In this document: piece by piece, positions 42,392-51,673 of the stretch | Numbering within the stretch: position 1 is the first letter of the stretch | Layout: every line of letters starts with the position of its first letter | Assembly: GCF_009695935.1 (NCBI RefSeq) | Contig: NZ_VUMY01000002.1 | Span: forward strand, 62,001 to 126,000 | Origin: Mobiluncus porci | GTDB lineage: Bacteria > Actinomycetota > Actinomycetes > Actinomycetales > Actinomycetaceae | DNA: 64,000 nucleotides | Direction of reading: 5' to 3' | Program-made: the position numbers and the translations under genes | The notes under the pieces: generated by a model | What the model saw: the letters and a program-made list of their open reading frames with translations, nothing else | The model's database searches: none | Told to the model about the DNA's origin: nothing

Positions 42392-43707
42392 TTTGTCACC
42401 CACCATTGCCGAACGTCTGCATCGAAGCGTTCCAGTCGTTTCGCTAAAGCCTCGGGAAGCGGGTAATAGTCGAAATGGCCCCCGTCAACCTCTCGTGCCC
42501 AAGCTCCAAGTGGAACCACTTCATAGTCCGTGTTCCCCCGAGAGGCCACAAAGCTCACTTCGGTGACGCGTCTGGAGCCCTCGGCGTCGCGTTCGAGTTG
42601 CACAATAATATCGATTGCCGAGTTCACTTGGTCGCGGATGGCTTCGTAAGGCAACTCAACGTCTGACATCGAGGCCAGAGTTTCGAGTCGGCTCAGGGCA
42701 TCAAGTACCGAGTTAGCGTGGACGGTGGTGAGAGAACCCTCATGACCAGTGTTCATGGCTTGGAGCATGTCGAGCGCTTCTCCGCCACGACATTCACCGA
42801 CCACTATCCGGTCCGGTCGCATTCGCAGCGCGTTTCTCACGAGGTCGCGGATGGTGACCGCGCCTTTACCTTCGACGTTGGCGGGGCGGGTTTCGAGACG
42901 TACCGTGTGCGGCTGGTCCAAGCTCAGTTCGGCGGCATCTTCAACGGTGATGATTCGCTCGCTATCGCCGATAAAAGACGATAGTGCATTGAGCAGGGTA
43001 GTTTTGCCTGACCCGGTGCCGCCGGAGACAACAATGTTGAGTCGCGCCTGAACACAGACTTCAAGCAACTTCGCCGCTATCGGGGAGAGTGAACCCCATT
43101 CAATGAGTTTCGAAAGGGAAACCGCGACCGGGAACAGGCGGATGGTGACGACCGGGCCGTTGAGGGACAGCGGCGGCAAAACCACGTTAACGCGGGCCCC
43201 TCGCGGCAACCTGGCATCGGCGGGAAGACGCGCGTCAACCATCGGATTTGATTCGTCCACGCGGCGATTCACGGTGGAAACAATCCGGTCAATCGTGAGC
43301 CGGAGCTGTTCTTCACTGGCGAAACCACCGTCCCAACGTTCGAGAATCCCGCCGCGTTCCACATAAATGGTTTCGGGGCCGTTAATCATGATTTCACTCA
43401 CCGTGTGGTCGTTCAGAATTGGTTCCAAGGCGCCCAATCCGACCGCATCGTCAACCACGCGGCGAATAAGGCGGTTTCTCTCTGAGGTGGAAAGAATCAC
43501 GCCCTCGCGGCTCACCAATTGTGCCAGCACACGTTCGAGGCGGGCGCGGCGTTGGTTGGTGTCAAGTTTACTCAGTTCACGCAGGTCCACTTCATTTAGC
43601 AGCATGCGGTGAAAGTTTGAAACGAGTCCTTCGTCTTCCTTCCGGTTGTTGTTGACCGGAGTTTCGGCGAGGTTTTTCCCCACAAAAGATTTAAAACTGT
43701 GTGCCAC
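42388..43707 (-). CDS. tadA: Tad pilus assembly ATPase TadA/CpaF
   Basis: 439 aa from GTG 43707 (TAGGAG upstream). Secretion ATPase: Walker [14 protein letters not shown], Asp box [14 protein letters not shown], Walker B-like [15 protein letters not shown], and His box [17 protein letters not shown]-terminal domain carries [15 protein letters not shown]. Powers pilus assembly and probably the handling of leader-bearing effectors. Middle of the tad operon. Confidence 0.95.
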   Translation of the reverse strand: MAHSFKSFVGKNLAETPVNNNRKEDEGLVSNFHRMLLNEVDLRELSKLDTNQRRARLERVLAQLVSREGVILSTSERNRLIRRVVDDAVGLGALEPILNDHTVSEIMINGPETIYVERGGILERWDGGFASEEQLRLTIDRIVSTVNRRVDESNPMVDARLPADARLPRGARVNVVLPPLSLNGPVVTIRLFPVAVSLSKLIEWGSLSPIAAKLLEVCVQARLNIVVSGGTGSGKTTLLNALSSFIGDSERIITVEDAAELSLDQPHTVRLETRPANVEGKGAVTIRDLVRNALRMRPDRIVVGECRGGEALDMLQAMNTGHEGSLTTVHANSVLDALSRLETLASMSDVELPYEAIRDQVNSAIDIIVQLERDAEGSRRVTEVSFVASRGNTDYEVVPLGAWAREVDGGHFDYYPLPEALAKRLERFDADVRQWWVTK

Positions 43708-43716
43708 GTTTCACTC

Positions 43717-44067
43717 CTATTCCAATGAGGGCATAACCGCGGTGCGAGTGATGTTGCCGAGCTTGAGTTTCGGAACTATCGAGGGAAGCTCCACGCTCAC
43801 GGTGCAGCGGGCTTCTTCTCCCCCGTAACAGTTGATGATGGGATTTTTCGCCGATTCGGGAAGCCTTGACTTGATGAGCGCATATCCGCTGGTCCCGTTG
43901 GCTTGGGCGCGAGCCCCGTCACGCACCGTGTCGGTGAGGGTCATGGTGAACCAGCCGGTGAGAGCGAACTGGATAACCACTAAGCCCATGATGACAATGA
44001 AGATGAAGGTGCCGACGAACTCAAGCGACGAGGCTCCGCGTTCCAAGTGCTTGGCTAATGCTTTCAT
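43717..44067 (-). CDS. TadE-like minor pilin
   Basis: 116 aa, ATGA overlap with the upstream gene. Leader G11|A12 in LERGASSLEFVGT with Glu at mature position 5, one hydrophobic helix, then a short outer domain with a Cys pair (INCYGGEEARC). Typical TadE-family pseudopilin, a substrate of the prepilin peptidase at 62895. Confidence 0.88.
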   Translation of the reverse strand: MKALAKHLERGASSLEFVGTFIFIVIMGLVVIQFALTGWFTMTLTDTVRDGARAQANGTSGYALIKSRLPESAKNPIINCYGGEEARCTVSVELPSIVPKLKLGNITRTAVMPSLE

Positions 44068-45749
44068 TTTCCCTCCATCACCACGGAGCGGGTGGTGGTA
44101 AAGGTGTTTATAAACGACAGGTTCGAATCAATAGTGAGTTTCACTTGGATTTCACTAGGATTGAGCCCTGGCGTGGTGTCGCTGACAGTAATGCCGGAGG
44201 CGTAACCATCCGGCACGGTGTCCTCGGCGGCAGTTTGTGCCTTTTCGAGATTGCCCCCGGAAACCGCATATGCCCGGGCGCTTTCGGTGGTGGCTTGCGC
44301 CAGCCAGAAATAGGAAACTCCGGCGGTGATGCCCTGCCATACGATCCATAAGACTATGAGGAGAATGGCGAAAACTCCGACGAATTCGAGGCTGATGGCA
44401 CCCGTTTCTCCGGATTTCCCGTCGGGCTTTCCTCCTGACTTGTGTCGAGAGCCTAAGCCGAAACGTTTTCGGGTTTTCTTTCGGCGCGCCGGTATTCTCG
44501 GGCTTGACGCTGGGGTAAATGGCGAGTTCGAGGCTAGGGTGGGAGCCTGAACCGACTCGGGTGAATCCGCAGGAGTGTAGGTGGCCTCGGTAGTTTGCGG
44601 GTTGACTGGCAAAACCGCTTCCCTGATTTTTCGGATGATCTTCCACCAGTTTTCGTCTTGGATTGTCCTGGGATCCCTGCTCACCAACGCGGGTTCAATA
44701 GTCCTAGAAGTAAGCGGGATGTTTTCTTCCAAGACCCGGGCAGTGGTGAGTTTTTCAACGGACTCAACGGGGAAAGACGAGCCTCGGTCAACCTTATTGA
44801 CGAGTACTTTGAGCTCACGTTCCCCTACCACACCAAGGTTTTCCCAGGCTGCCATACGTTTCTTCATGGTGCGAATGGCAAGGACGTCTCCGGTGGTTAC
44901 TACGAGGGTGGAATCCGCTACTTCGAGGGCGGTGGCCTGTGCGGGCGAGACATAGCCGCCGGCATCAACAATCACTACGTCGAAGACTTGACGTAACAAG
45001 GACAAAATCGTCCGCAGCGCCTCTGGGGTGACATCTTCGCTGGCGCGCACATCGTTGGGAGCTAACAGGAGATAGATGCCGCTCTCGTGTTCCACGACGG
45101 CGTCTTTCACTGTGCTGGCTGAAAGGTCGCGGTAAACCACCGAAAGGTTCGCGATAGAAACGTTTTGCCGCACGTCAAGCACGGAGGAAACGTCACCTTT
45201 TTCAATGTCGAGGTCAACCACGCACACCCGCAAGCCGGGGTTGTCGGTTGCATAGCTTATGGCAAGGTGTATTGCCAAAGTGGTTGTTCCTACTCCTCCT
45301 TTAGCTCCGGCGAGAGCCATAATCTTGCCTCGCGAATTTTGCGCCGCCTGGGTGGCTCCGTTGATGACCTGGTGCATTTGTCTTGACCAATCCAAGGCGG
45401 AGTTCACCCGACCGTTGAAGTCTTCGTAGGCAAAAGGATAGGCGATGACATTTTTGGCGCCTTTTTCCAGCGCCGCAATCACGGTGGAGGGAGACCTTTC
45501 GGAAGACAATAAAATCACTGCCGAAGCCGGATGTGAGATTGACAGCTCGCTGACAAGCGACAACGCCGGGTCTGGGCCCAGTTTTTCATGAACAAAAATC
45601 AGCTCCGGCTCAAAACGATCGGCATATTCGCGGAGCTGGGAGGAGGTCGGCGCGGTGGCTTCGAGTTCGAGTCCTGGGATTTCTTGAATCATTCCTTTGA
45701 GGTCTGATTCCAGGTTGGAATTATCGATTCCTAAAATGGCTTTGCTCAT
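44064..45749 (-). CDS. TadZ/CpaE-like ATPase fused to a TadE-like pilin
   Basis: 561 aa, ATGA overlaps at both ends. Residues 1-125: receiver-like domain. About 140-400: ParA/MinD-type ATPase with deviant Walker A GAKGGVGTTTLA and VDLDIEKGDV, as in TadZ that localises the pilus. About 400-445: Pro/Ser and basic linker (RKKTRKRFG). Residues 451-561: a complete TadE domain with ETGAISLEFVGVF, site G450|A451 and Glu at position 5. The two parts are normally separate genes. A cytoplasmic ATPase ahead of a prepilin site would be cut free if the site is used. Confidence 0.85.
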   Translation of the reverse strand: MSKAILGIDNSNLESDLKGMIQEIPGLELEATAPTSSQLREYADRFEPELIFVHEKLGPDPALSLVSELSISHPASAVILLSSERSPSTVIAALEKGAKNVIAYPFAYEDFNGRVNSALDWSRQMHQVINGATQAAQNSRGKIMALAGAKGGVGTTTLAIHLAISYATDNPGLRVCVVDLDIEKGDVSSVLDVRQNVSIANLSVVYRDLSASTVKDAVVEHESGIYLLLAPNDVRASEDVTPEALRTILSLLRQVFDVVIVDAGGYVSPAQATALEVADSTLVVTTGDVLAIRTMKKRMAAWENLGVVGERELKVLVNKVDRGSSFPVESVEKLTTARVLEENIPLTSRTIEPALVSRDPRTIQDENWWKIIRKIREAVLPVNPQTTEATYTPADSPESVQAPTLASNSPFTPASSPRIPARRKKTRKRFGLGSRHKSGGKPDGKSGETGAISLEFVGVFAILLIVLWIVWQGITAGVSYFWLAQATTESARAYAVSGGNLEKAQTAAEDTVPDGYASGITVSDTTPGLNPSEIQVKLTIDSNLSFINTFTTTRSVVMEGK

Positions 45750-46507
45750 TTCTTGCCTTCCTCAACTTTGGTTCCGCCCAGGTCTTGCGCATCGAAAACG
45801 GTCTTGTCATCTTTACGGTCAACAACTCCGTCTGAAGGCAAACCAACCAGGCGTACTTCTTCGGCAAAATTGGCAGCATAGGTGATTGACAAGGCGATAT
45901 TCGGGTCGACCGCGATGGTGACAGGAATCACGCTTTGCTCCGTAGCAGATCCGGATTTTTCGGTCTGGATGGTTTTCTGACCTTGAACTGTCACGATGCG
46001 AATATCGGTGGCGATGACCTGGACTTGCTTGGTAAGACCCGGAACCTCCCCAAAAACAGCATAAACATCAACGCGATCCCCGGGTTTAACCCGACCTGCG
46101 ATTCCAGTTACGGCATCGACATTAATGGCGATTTCGCGCTCGTTAGCGTTGATATCTGAGATGGGAACAAGCATGTCGCGGGTGATGGTCGTGCCGGATT
46201 CGACCTCAAAGGGAATTCGCCTTCCGCTCAATGCGTTTAAGCTGACCAGGGAGCTTTCCGAGGTCCATCGTTTGGGAACGCTCACAGAGCGGAGAAGAGA
46301 TTCGTTGAGCTCCGTGTAAGCGGGGATGTTGTCTCGAGCCTGATAGACGGTCACGAGGTTTCCCACTTCGGCTTTCACCGAGTTTACATAGCTTGAAATC
46401 ATGGAGAACATCACCAGGGAAAGCAACAGTGCCACCAGGATGAAAGCCAAACCTTTGACTTTTCGCGGGTTCTGATTTTCGCTTTGGATGCGTCGAATTT
46501 TCGGCAT
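45746..46507 (-). CDS. RcpC/CpaB-like pilus protein (SAF domain)
   Basis: 253 aa from ATG 46507. N-terminal membrane anchor (LAFILVALLLSLVMFSMI), then SAF domain: VYQARDNIPAYTELNESLLR, SGTTITRDMLVPI, and the CpaB core VDAVTGIAGRVKPGDRVDVY. Ends LVGLPSDG then a charged tail. In Tad systems it works in the cell envelope as pilus assembly factor. ATGA overlap with the next gene. Confidence 0.88.
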   Translation of the reverse strand: MPKIRRIQSENQNPRKVKGLAFILVALLLSLVMFSMISSYVNSVKAEVGNLVTVYQARDNIPAYTELNESLLRSVSVPKRWTSESSLVSLNALSGRRIPFEVESGTTITRDMLVPISDINANEREIAINVDAVTGIAGRVKPGDRVDVYAVFGEVPGLTKQVQVIATDIRIVTVQGQKTIQTEKSGSATEQSVIPVTIAVDPNIALSITYAANFAEEVRLVGLPSDGVVDRKDDKTVFDAQDLGGTKVEEGKK

Positions 46508-47326
46508 TTAGTGTTTCCTCCGGCTGGGTCTTGGTTTTACGTGGCACAGTGGGCAACACTCGGTATAGAGCGGTTCGCCGCAGATTTCGCAATCAACCCC
46601 GGTTGGTGTCGGTTCGTCTACGTGGGTGTTGAAAAAGAATTCCACTCCGGCATCTGCCTTGACGTCTTGCAGCACGGGGGCGGTGGTGTATTGGTTTGCA
46701 AACAGGGCCGTGAAGTCAGCGTATTTTGCGATTTCTTCCGGATCTTGAGTGAAAAGGACGAGCGGCATAGAGGGGTCTAGCTTCACTTCTTTTTTGAGGT
46801 TTTGCACCAGTTGGTGCGGCGGATTAAGCGCTACGTATTTGACTTTGAACAGGGCAGTAAACTGCTGCCAGAAGCTCGGTTTAGAGGCGACCAAGCTCGT
46901 AGGTGAATCTGTTAGGATTCCTGAAATTCTTTGTTTCACGGTGGTATCGAAGCGTGCCAGGGTTGCGGTGTTGCTCGCGTTTCCCCGCGAAGATTCGAGT
47001 GCGTAGGAAAGAGTCACGCTGGGGGAAAGGTAGACCGGCTTGATAGCTACGCGAAGCTGTGGAATCTGGGTGGCGATGACATTGGCGAGAAAATGTGCGG
47101 CCAAAGCGGAGCGGGAGCGGCAAAAGATGATGGCAATCTTGGCGTTGCGGTTTTTCATTTCCTGAGCAATCTCAGCCCCGGCCTCCGGTCCGGCAACAAG
47201 GGGAGCGTCTTCATCTTGGCCAAAGTTTGGGGCCGCGAGAAACGGAAACCACTCAACGGTGAGGGTGTCTTCCATCCACACCAAGACGCGACTTGGCTCA
47301 GTCGCTGCATTGAGGGTTTCTTCCAT
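46508..47326 (-). CDS. unknown Tad-operon protein with C-terminal zinc ribbon
   Basis: 272 aa, first gene of the tad operon, abutting cpaB. A Rossmann-like middle (AKIAIIFCRSRSALAAHF, PLVLFTQDPEEIAKYAD) and a C-terminal zinc-ribbon-like CEICGEPLYTECCPLCHVKP followed by basic residues. No signal peptide, no Walker motif. Possibly a cytoplasmic regulator or adaptor of the apparatus. Start is moderately supported, as there is no clear RBS. Confidence 0.6.
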   Translation of the reverse strand: MEETLNAATEPSRVLVWMEDTLTVEWFPFLAAPNFGQDEDAPLVAGPEAGAEIAQEMKNRNAKIAIIFCRSRSALAAHFLANVIATQIPQLRVAIKPVYLSPSVTLSYALESSRGNASNTATLARFDTTVKQRISGILTDSPTSLVASKPSFWQQFTALFKVKYVALNPPHQLVQNLKKEVKLDPSMPLVLFTQDPEEIAKYADFTALFANQYTTAPVLQDVKADAGVEFFFNTHVDEPTPTGVDCEICGEPLYTECCPLCHVKPRPSRRKH

Positions 47327-47373
47327 GGGTGAGACAGACCAACTCTCTTAGAGGTTCCAGGATTTACACTGAA

Positions 47374-47402
47374 AGAATACCGAGAAAGAATCATGATAGC
47401 AA
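47374..47402 (-). promoter_or_regulatory. tad operon promoter candidate
   Basis: On the minus strand TTGCTA (47402-47397), 17-nt spacer, TATTCT (47379-47374), 48 nt before the first tad gene. Divergent to the flp promoter. Confidence 0.4.
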
Positions 47403-47432
47403 AAATGCTGGTGGCAGGTATTTGCTGAAAAC

Positions 47433-47499
47433 TCAGGTATATGTAAATTTTACCTGAAAACGCTCTCAGGCTTGACACCTGAACAATTGCTGATATAGA
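47433..47499 (+). promoter_or_regulatory. flp promoter with two TCAGG/CCTGA dyads
   Basis: TTGACA (47472-47477), 16-nt spacer, TATAGA (47494-47499). A dyad TCAGG-N7-CCTGA (47466-47482) surrounds the -35, and TCAGGTA-N11-TACCTGA (47433-47457) lies upstream, the centres about 29 nt apart (close to three helical turns). Looks like paired binding sites of one regulator between the divergent tad and flp units. Confidence 0.55.
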
Positions 47500-47565
47500 G
47501 TTTGAGATGGATTGCTAGAATAAATGCTTTCCACCCCTATAACTCCAGCGAAAAGGACTGCAAAT

Positions 47566-47793
47566 ATGTTGGATAATCTGCTTACAAGACTCTACGTGCG
47601 TTCCCAGGCTCGCCTAATGGATCTCAAAGACCGCCGCGAATCCGGCGCCGACACCCTCGAGTATGTGGGGATGTTCGTTGTGGCGGCGGCGATTGTTACA
47701 GCACTTATTACGGTTTTTAAAAACGGCGGCACTGTATCTAATAGTTTGCAAAAGCTTGTAACAGACGCTATTGACACAATTAAGGTTGGCTGA
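47566..47793 (+). CDS. flp: Flp-type major pilin
   Basis: 75 aa from ATG 47566 (AAAGGAC upstream; the ATG at 47524 is rejected). Class III leader of 27 residues, site G27|A28 in RRESGADTLEYVG, with the Glu5-Tyr6 pair of Flp pilins. The mature protein is 48 aa: one helix (MFVVAAAIVTALITVF) and a short tail. Divergent from the tad operon. Confidence 0.92.
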   Translation: MLDNLLTRLYVRSQARLMDLKDRRESGADTLEYVGMFVVAAAIVTALITVFKNGGTVSNSLQKLVTDAIDTIKVG

Positions 47794-47812
47794 TAGCACT
47801 CTTTGCTTTCCG

Positions 47813-47847
47813 CTTGTGGCCACGAGCGAATCGTTCGTAGCCACAAG
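47813..47847 (+). terminator. hairpin downstream of flp
   Basis: CTTGTGGC (47813-47820) pairs with GCCACAAG (47840-47847), with an inner ACGA/TCGT. There is no T-run, so it may attenuate rather than end transcription into the following effector gene. The rest of 47794-48042 shows no gene. Confidence 0.5.
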
Positions 47848-48042
47848 TTATAACATCATCCCCCCAGCGTCTCGGTAGGGTGTTCTCAACGGTGTCTCTC
47901 TGAATATCGCTCTGTCTCCCATGCAATGGTGCGCGTTTCGCTTCCGATGAAGTTCTCTCGATTGAGATGGCACCTTCACAAGAGGCGAAGAATTGATGGG
48001 GGCGAGGGTATTGGCTGTTGATGTAGTAGAGGGTTGAATAAG

Positions 48043-49503
48043 GTGAATGATTTGACAACCTGGTTTGAGTCCGTGTTGCGAGGTTTGTCTCGTGCCCACT
48101 CGCGCGGGGCTTCTAACCTGGCTTACGCCGGAGGGTTCGTTGTGGCTGTGGTTGTCATTTCCGGCATTGCGCTCGTTGTCCCCGGCAACCGCCTCGGTGA
48201 AATCGTCGAATACTCCATCTGCAAGGTGGTAAATTGGCAGGATTCATCCTCATGCGCGGTGTCCGAAGCTCAAAAGATGACTACCGGTGGTGACTTTGAT
48301 AATCGTGCGGAACAAATTTCCCATTTGGTACAACGTGACCCGTCAGCGAGCATGTTTGTTTCTGGGGACAGTTTTATCTCAGGGGAAGGAAGTAATCGAT
48401 ACATTCGTGAATCGAACCAGTCACCCACGGAATGGTACTACGAGGTGAGAGATTTCACCTGTCCCAAGGACTATGCGAAAATAATTGGGCATACTACTGT
48501 GTCTTATGACTATTCAAGCTGCACAGAAAAACTAATTAGAACATATAATTCTGACAATCCAGAAGAAGCTGGCGTAACAACTGAGAGTGATGGTGGCTAT
48601 ATCCATTTCATCCAAACACGTCAGTACGGCGAAAATGGAAGATGCCATCGAGCGGTTGATTCGGCTGCTGAAATTGTCGCGAACGGTTTAGGAATCCCAA
48701 TGGATACAGGGCAGTACATTAATGTCGCTTGTTCGGGTGATACGTTTGATACCGTGGCGATTCATACCCAGGACGCGAACGTTGACCCGAACAAAGTGTT
48801 GCTTTTAGATATGTCCATAGGTGGAAACAACCTGGATTTTGCGGGTATCATCACAAAATGTGCTGGGCTAAATGGACCTATAGAGGGTTGCACAAATAAC
48901 AATGATCCAAAAGATAGTACTCCTGATGATTACGATTCCATATATCCAGCCGAGCTCCCTGACATTATTTCCGGCAAGGAAAAAATCCGTACTCGAACCC
49001 CGGATGGATACGTGTATAAAACTTACAGGGATTACTTGGTGGATCTCTACACGGAAGCCAAGGAAAAATATCCTAATGCTACTATTATGATGCAAGGCTA
49101 TCCAAGATTTTGGTCAGAGAATCCAGATGGAAAAACTCATGCAATCCATGAATTAGGTGGCGGTAAAGATCTAATAATTTCAAGTGGTGAAAAGAAATGG
49201 ATGAACCAACAAAGCCTGACAGTCAATAACCTTATGAAAGATGTCGCGAATGAGGTAGGGGTAACATATGTTGACACGTATGAGCTGTTCAAGGGACATG
49301 AGGTTGATTCTGCCGAGCCGTGGATTAACGGAATCTACTTTACTGGTCGAGAAGGCAACCAAGATAATACCGGGGTATTAGATCCTAACAGCGGTTCAAT
49401 GCATCCCAATAAGACAGGCTACAGAGAAATTGCTAATGAAAAACTCCGTCTTTTGCAGAGGATGCCGCCAGAGCAGTTCCCAGAGGGTGCCTTTTCGTTT
49501 TAG
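48043..49503 (+). CDS. SGNH hydrolase effector 2 with prepilin-like leader
   Basis: 486 aa from GTG 48043 (AGAGGG 9 nt upstream; TTG 48034 possible). Leader G22|A23 in HSRGASNLAYAGG, helix, then SICKVVNWQDSSSC. Catalysis: GDSFISGEG (Ser110), ACSGDT, IGGNNLDF and HPNKTGY near the end. The motif PNATIMMQGYPRFW is shared with the first SGNH effector (PNSTIVVHGYPRFW). About 75 residues longer than that one, mainly between block I and block III. Mature position 5 is Ala. Follows flp on the same strand. Confidence 0.85.
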   Translation: MNDLTTWFESVLRGLSRAHSRGASNLAYAGGFVVAVVVISGIALVVPGNRLGEIVEYSICKVVNWQDSSSCAVSEAQKMTTGGDFDNRAEQISHLVQRDPSASMFVSGDSFISGEGSNRYIRESNQSPTEWYYEVRDFTCPKDYAKIIGHTTVSYDYSSCTEKLIRTYNSDNPEEAGVTTESDGGYIHFIQTRQYGENGRCHRAVDSAAEIVANGLGIPMDTGQYINVACSGDTFDTVAIHTQDANVDPNKVLLLDMSIGGNNLDFAGIITKCAGLNGPIEGCTNNNDPKDSTPDDYDSIYPAELPDIISGKEKIRTRTPDGYVYKTYRDYLVDLYTEAKEKYPNATIMMQGYPRFWSENPDGKTHAIHELGGGKDLIISSGEKKWMNQQSLTVNNLMKDVANEVGVTYVDTYELFKGHEVDSAEPWINGIYFTGREGNQDNTGVLDPNSGSMHPNKTGYREIANEKLRLLQRMPPEQFPEGAFSF

Positions 49504-49547
49504 GAGTTAATTGTCTTATGAGATTTTCGAAGGAAATGGAGGAACCG

Positions 49548-49988
49548 GTGGAACGAAGCGTTGCAGAATCCGCAAAGGATGGTAGCTCAAAACCGGAAGG
49601 TCGGTTGCGTTATAAGCTCGCTTTTGCTGTCATCTGTTATTGGTTTGTTTGTCTTATAATCAACAACATAGTCGCCACCTTCTTTTTCGGCTGGAACGAA
49701 TATGATGTTTTCTCCTCCGGCGGTGGCGGTTTAATATATATATTGAGTGTTTTTCCTGCCGTGACATTCTTTGCGCAAATATTTAATTACTTGACATATC
49801 ATCCAAGTAAGAAGCATCCCGAAAGGGATATTTTAAAATACGAGAAGATTACATCAATCTTGTTTTTCGTGATGCTTTCAGAGTTAATAATTTCCGCTTT
49901 TATTATCGGTATAACATACCGCCCAGAGAATCCACAGTTGATACCCGGGTTTGCGCTTATAATGTCAACGCCAGGGATGTTTTTCTAA
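49548..49988 (+). CDS. three- to four-helix membrane protein, paralog of 54063
   Basis: 146 aa from GTG 49548 (GGAGGA upstream), matching the start MERSVAES of the second copy. Helices near 27-48, 62-84, 103-122 and at the end. Begins the duplicated block 49548-51670. Overall nearly identical to 54063-54509, differing mainly at ATFFFGW versus ATNYFAL and at the C-terminus. Function unknown; perhaps envelope protection together with the lipoproteins. Confidence 0.65.
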   Translation: MERSVAESAKDGSSKPEGRLRYKLAFAVICYWFVCLIINNIVATFFFGWNEYDVFSSGGGGLIYILSVFPAVTFFAQIFNYLTYHPSKKHPERDILKYEKITSILFFVMLSELIISAFIIGITYRPENPQLIPGFALIMSTPGMFF

Positions 49989-50052
49989 CGTTAAATTGAA
50001 CCACTCCATTACTATTCCCTCATTGCACTTTTTAACCAGATTGGAATCAAAA

Positions 50053-50805
50053 ATGCCCGCTTACAAACGTCTCTTGCTTGTTCTTCCAGTTGCTGCCTTG
50101 CTCTTGGGTTCTTGTGCCGAAACCTCCTCAAGCCCCTCTAGTCCGACAACCTCCGCAGCGGTAAGCGAGACTCCTTCCCCAGAGCTCACACCCGTGGACC
50201 CTGCTGACATTCCGAAAGGGCTCTTTGATGAGAAGCCTCTGGATGGCAAATATCAGGGATTGTTCTTGAAGGTTGAAGATTTTGATAACTATTTGGATTC
50301 ACCCGCCGGTTGGCGCACCGATGCGGAGGAAGAGCTGGGTGAGGAACCCCTGGAATTCGTGGAGCAATCTTGTGATTTTCCAGTCGGGCAAACTCCCTGG
50401 CGAGGACGTGAGCAGCACGCTTGGAATGCTTCTCAGTTTGGTCCGGTGATGGTTCAGCAGATTCGCCACACCGGCAAGAAAGAAGCGGACGTGCTTATTG
50501 AACAGATTCGCCCGCATATTGAGAGCTGTCAGGCGAAAGGCAAGGTGGACTCCTCGATGTATGAGGGTACAAGCTACACTTATGAGCTCGTTGACTCGAC
50601 GTCTGTTCCCGGCTCGGTCATGTGGAAACGTACCAGTCATTTCGAGAATCCCGAGGACGGGTATGATACAAATGTCACGTATGTCGGCATGATGTCAAAG
50701 AAAGATTGCCTAATCCTGTTTCTCTGGGGTATGACGCCGATAATGCAAGAATTCGCAACCCCTGAAATCCTTCTCGACGCGATGAAGACCGTTAGTGAAA
50801 AGTAG
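50053..50805 (+). CDS. island lipoprotein A1 (candidate immunity)
   Basis: 250 aa from ATG 50053. Lipobox LLGSCAE (Cys about 20), Ser/Pro/Thr linker, then the family domain: DFDNYLDSPAGWRTDAEEEL, WNASQFGPVMVQQIR, GSVMWKRTS, VTYVGMMSK and LFLWGMTP. Nearly identical to 54551-55303. Extracytoplasmic and membrane-tethered. Located behind the second SGNH effector. Confidence 0.72.
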   Translation: MPAYKRLLLVLPVAALLLGSCAETSSSPSSPTTSAAVSETPSPELTPVDPADIPKGLFDEKPLDGKYQGLFLKVEDFDNYLDSPAGWRTDAEEELGEEPLEFVEQSCDFPVGQTPWRGREQHAWNASQFGPVMVQQIRHTGKKEADVLIEQIRPHIESCQAKGKVDSSMYEGTSYTYELVDSTSVPGSVMWKRTSHFENPEDGYDTNVTYVGMMSKKDCLILFLWGMTPIMQEFATPEILLDAMKTVSEK

Positions 50806-50808
50806 TGA

Positions 50809-50952
50809 ATGGATACGTTTATGCCTGTTGTTGAGAATCGGAATGATTCCGAGTGGCCAACAATGGTTCTTTCCATCCAAATGAAGATGGTCAACGAGCA
50901 AGGGCAAGGGCGATTCGTTCCACATTGGAATCTCTCCCTGCGAACTGAATGA
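50809..50952 (+). pseudogene. short remnant of the MDTF membrane protein family
   Basis: 47 codons starting MDTFMPVVENRNDSEWPTM, 3 nt after lipoprotein A1. The first 14 residues match the intact 142-aa membrane protein at 53603 (MDTFMSVVENRPDSE); the rest does not. A parallel remnant lies at 55307-55396. Probably not functional. Confidence 0.5.
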
Positions 50953-50965
50953 AGGAGTGTTAATC

Positions 50966-51670
50966 ATGTTTACTAAGAAACGTCTCACTATTGTTGCAGT
51001 AGTAATTGGTGTTGCTCTGGTGCTGTTGTTGGGTTTTACTTTATTCTCGAGATGGTGGTTGGAGTATCAGATAAGTTTGGCTGATGAGAAGGGGTTGCCG
51101 CCTTTGACTGCGCAGCAGCAGCGGTTGTTTCTTGGTAATGATGAGTTGTTGAACACTCCGGAGTTGCCTGCTGAGTGGAGGGATCTTCAGGATCCTCCTG
51201 ATGCGAGCCAGAATGTGTTTCTTGAATCTTTTTCTTGTGGTGATGGTACTCTTGATTACGTTACTTGGTATGGCACGGAGCAGCGGCATAAGTTGGCTTC
51301 TTTTGTGGGTCCGCATCTTATGCAGCTTATTCGTGTTGTGGATGAGGAACCCGCCCGGGAGGCAATTTCTAAGATGAAGAATACTGTCATTCCTGGGTGT
51401 ATTAAAAGACAGCCGGTTACTTATAAAATTAGTCCTACTGAGCAACATCGCTACGAGCTGGTGGACACGTCCTCTATTCCGGATTCCGTGATGTGGAAAA
51501 TTACTACTACCTCAACTGAGGTGCCAGACTATCTGAAGGTTGATTATGTCGGGGCTCAGCTGAAAGATGATGCGCTGGTGGTTTTCGTCTGGGGCGGAAA
51601 CCCAACCATGAACGAGGCCACGGTTCCAGAAGTGGTATTCGACGCGATGACCAAGGTGAGTGAAAAGTAG
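50966..51670 (+). CDS. signal-anchored member of the island lipoprotein family, B1
   Basis: 234 aa from ATG 50966 (GAAGGAG upstream). N-terminal membrane anchor without lipobox Cys (VAVVIGVALVLLLGFTLF), then the family domain in divergent form: ELLNTPELPAEWRDLQDPPD, ASFVGPHLMQLIR, PDSVMWKITTT, VDYVGAQLK and VVFVWGGNP. Nearly identical to 55464-56168. Confidence 0.68.
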   Translation: MFTKKRLTIVAVVIGVALVLLLGFTLFSRWWLEYQISLADEKGLPPLTAQQQRLFLGNDELLNTPELPAEWRDLQDPPDASQNVFLESFSCGDGTLDYVTWYGTEQRHKLASFVGPHLMQLIRVVDEEPAREAISKMKNTVIPGCIKRQPVTYKISPTEQHRYELVDTSSIPDSVMWKITTTSTEVPDYLKVDYVGAQLKDDALVVFVWGGNPTMNEATVPEVVFDAMTKVSEK

Positions 51671-51673
51671 TGA

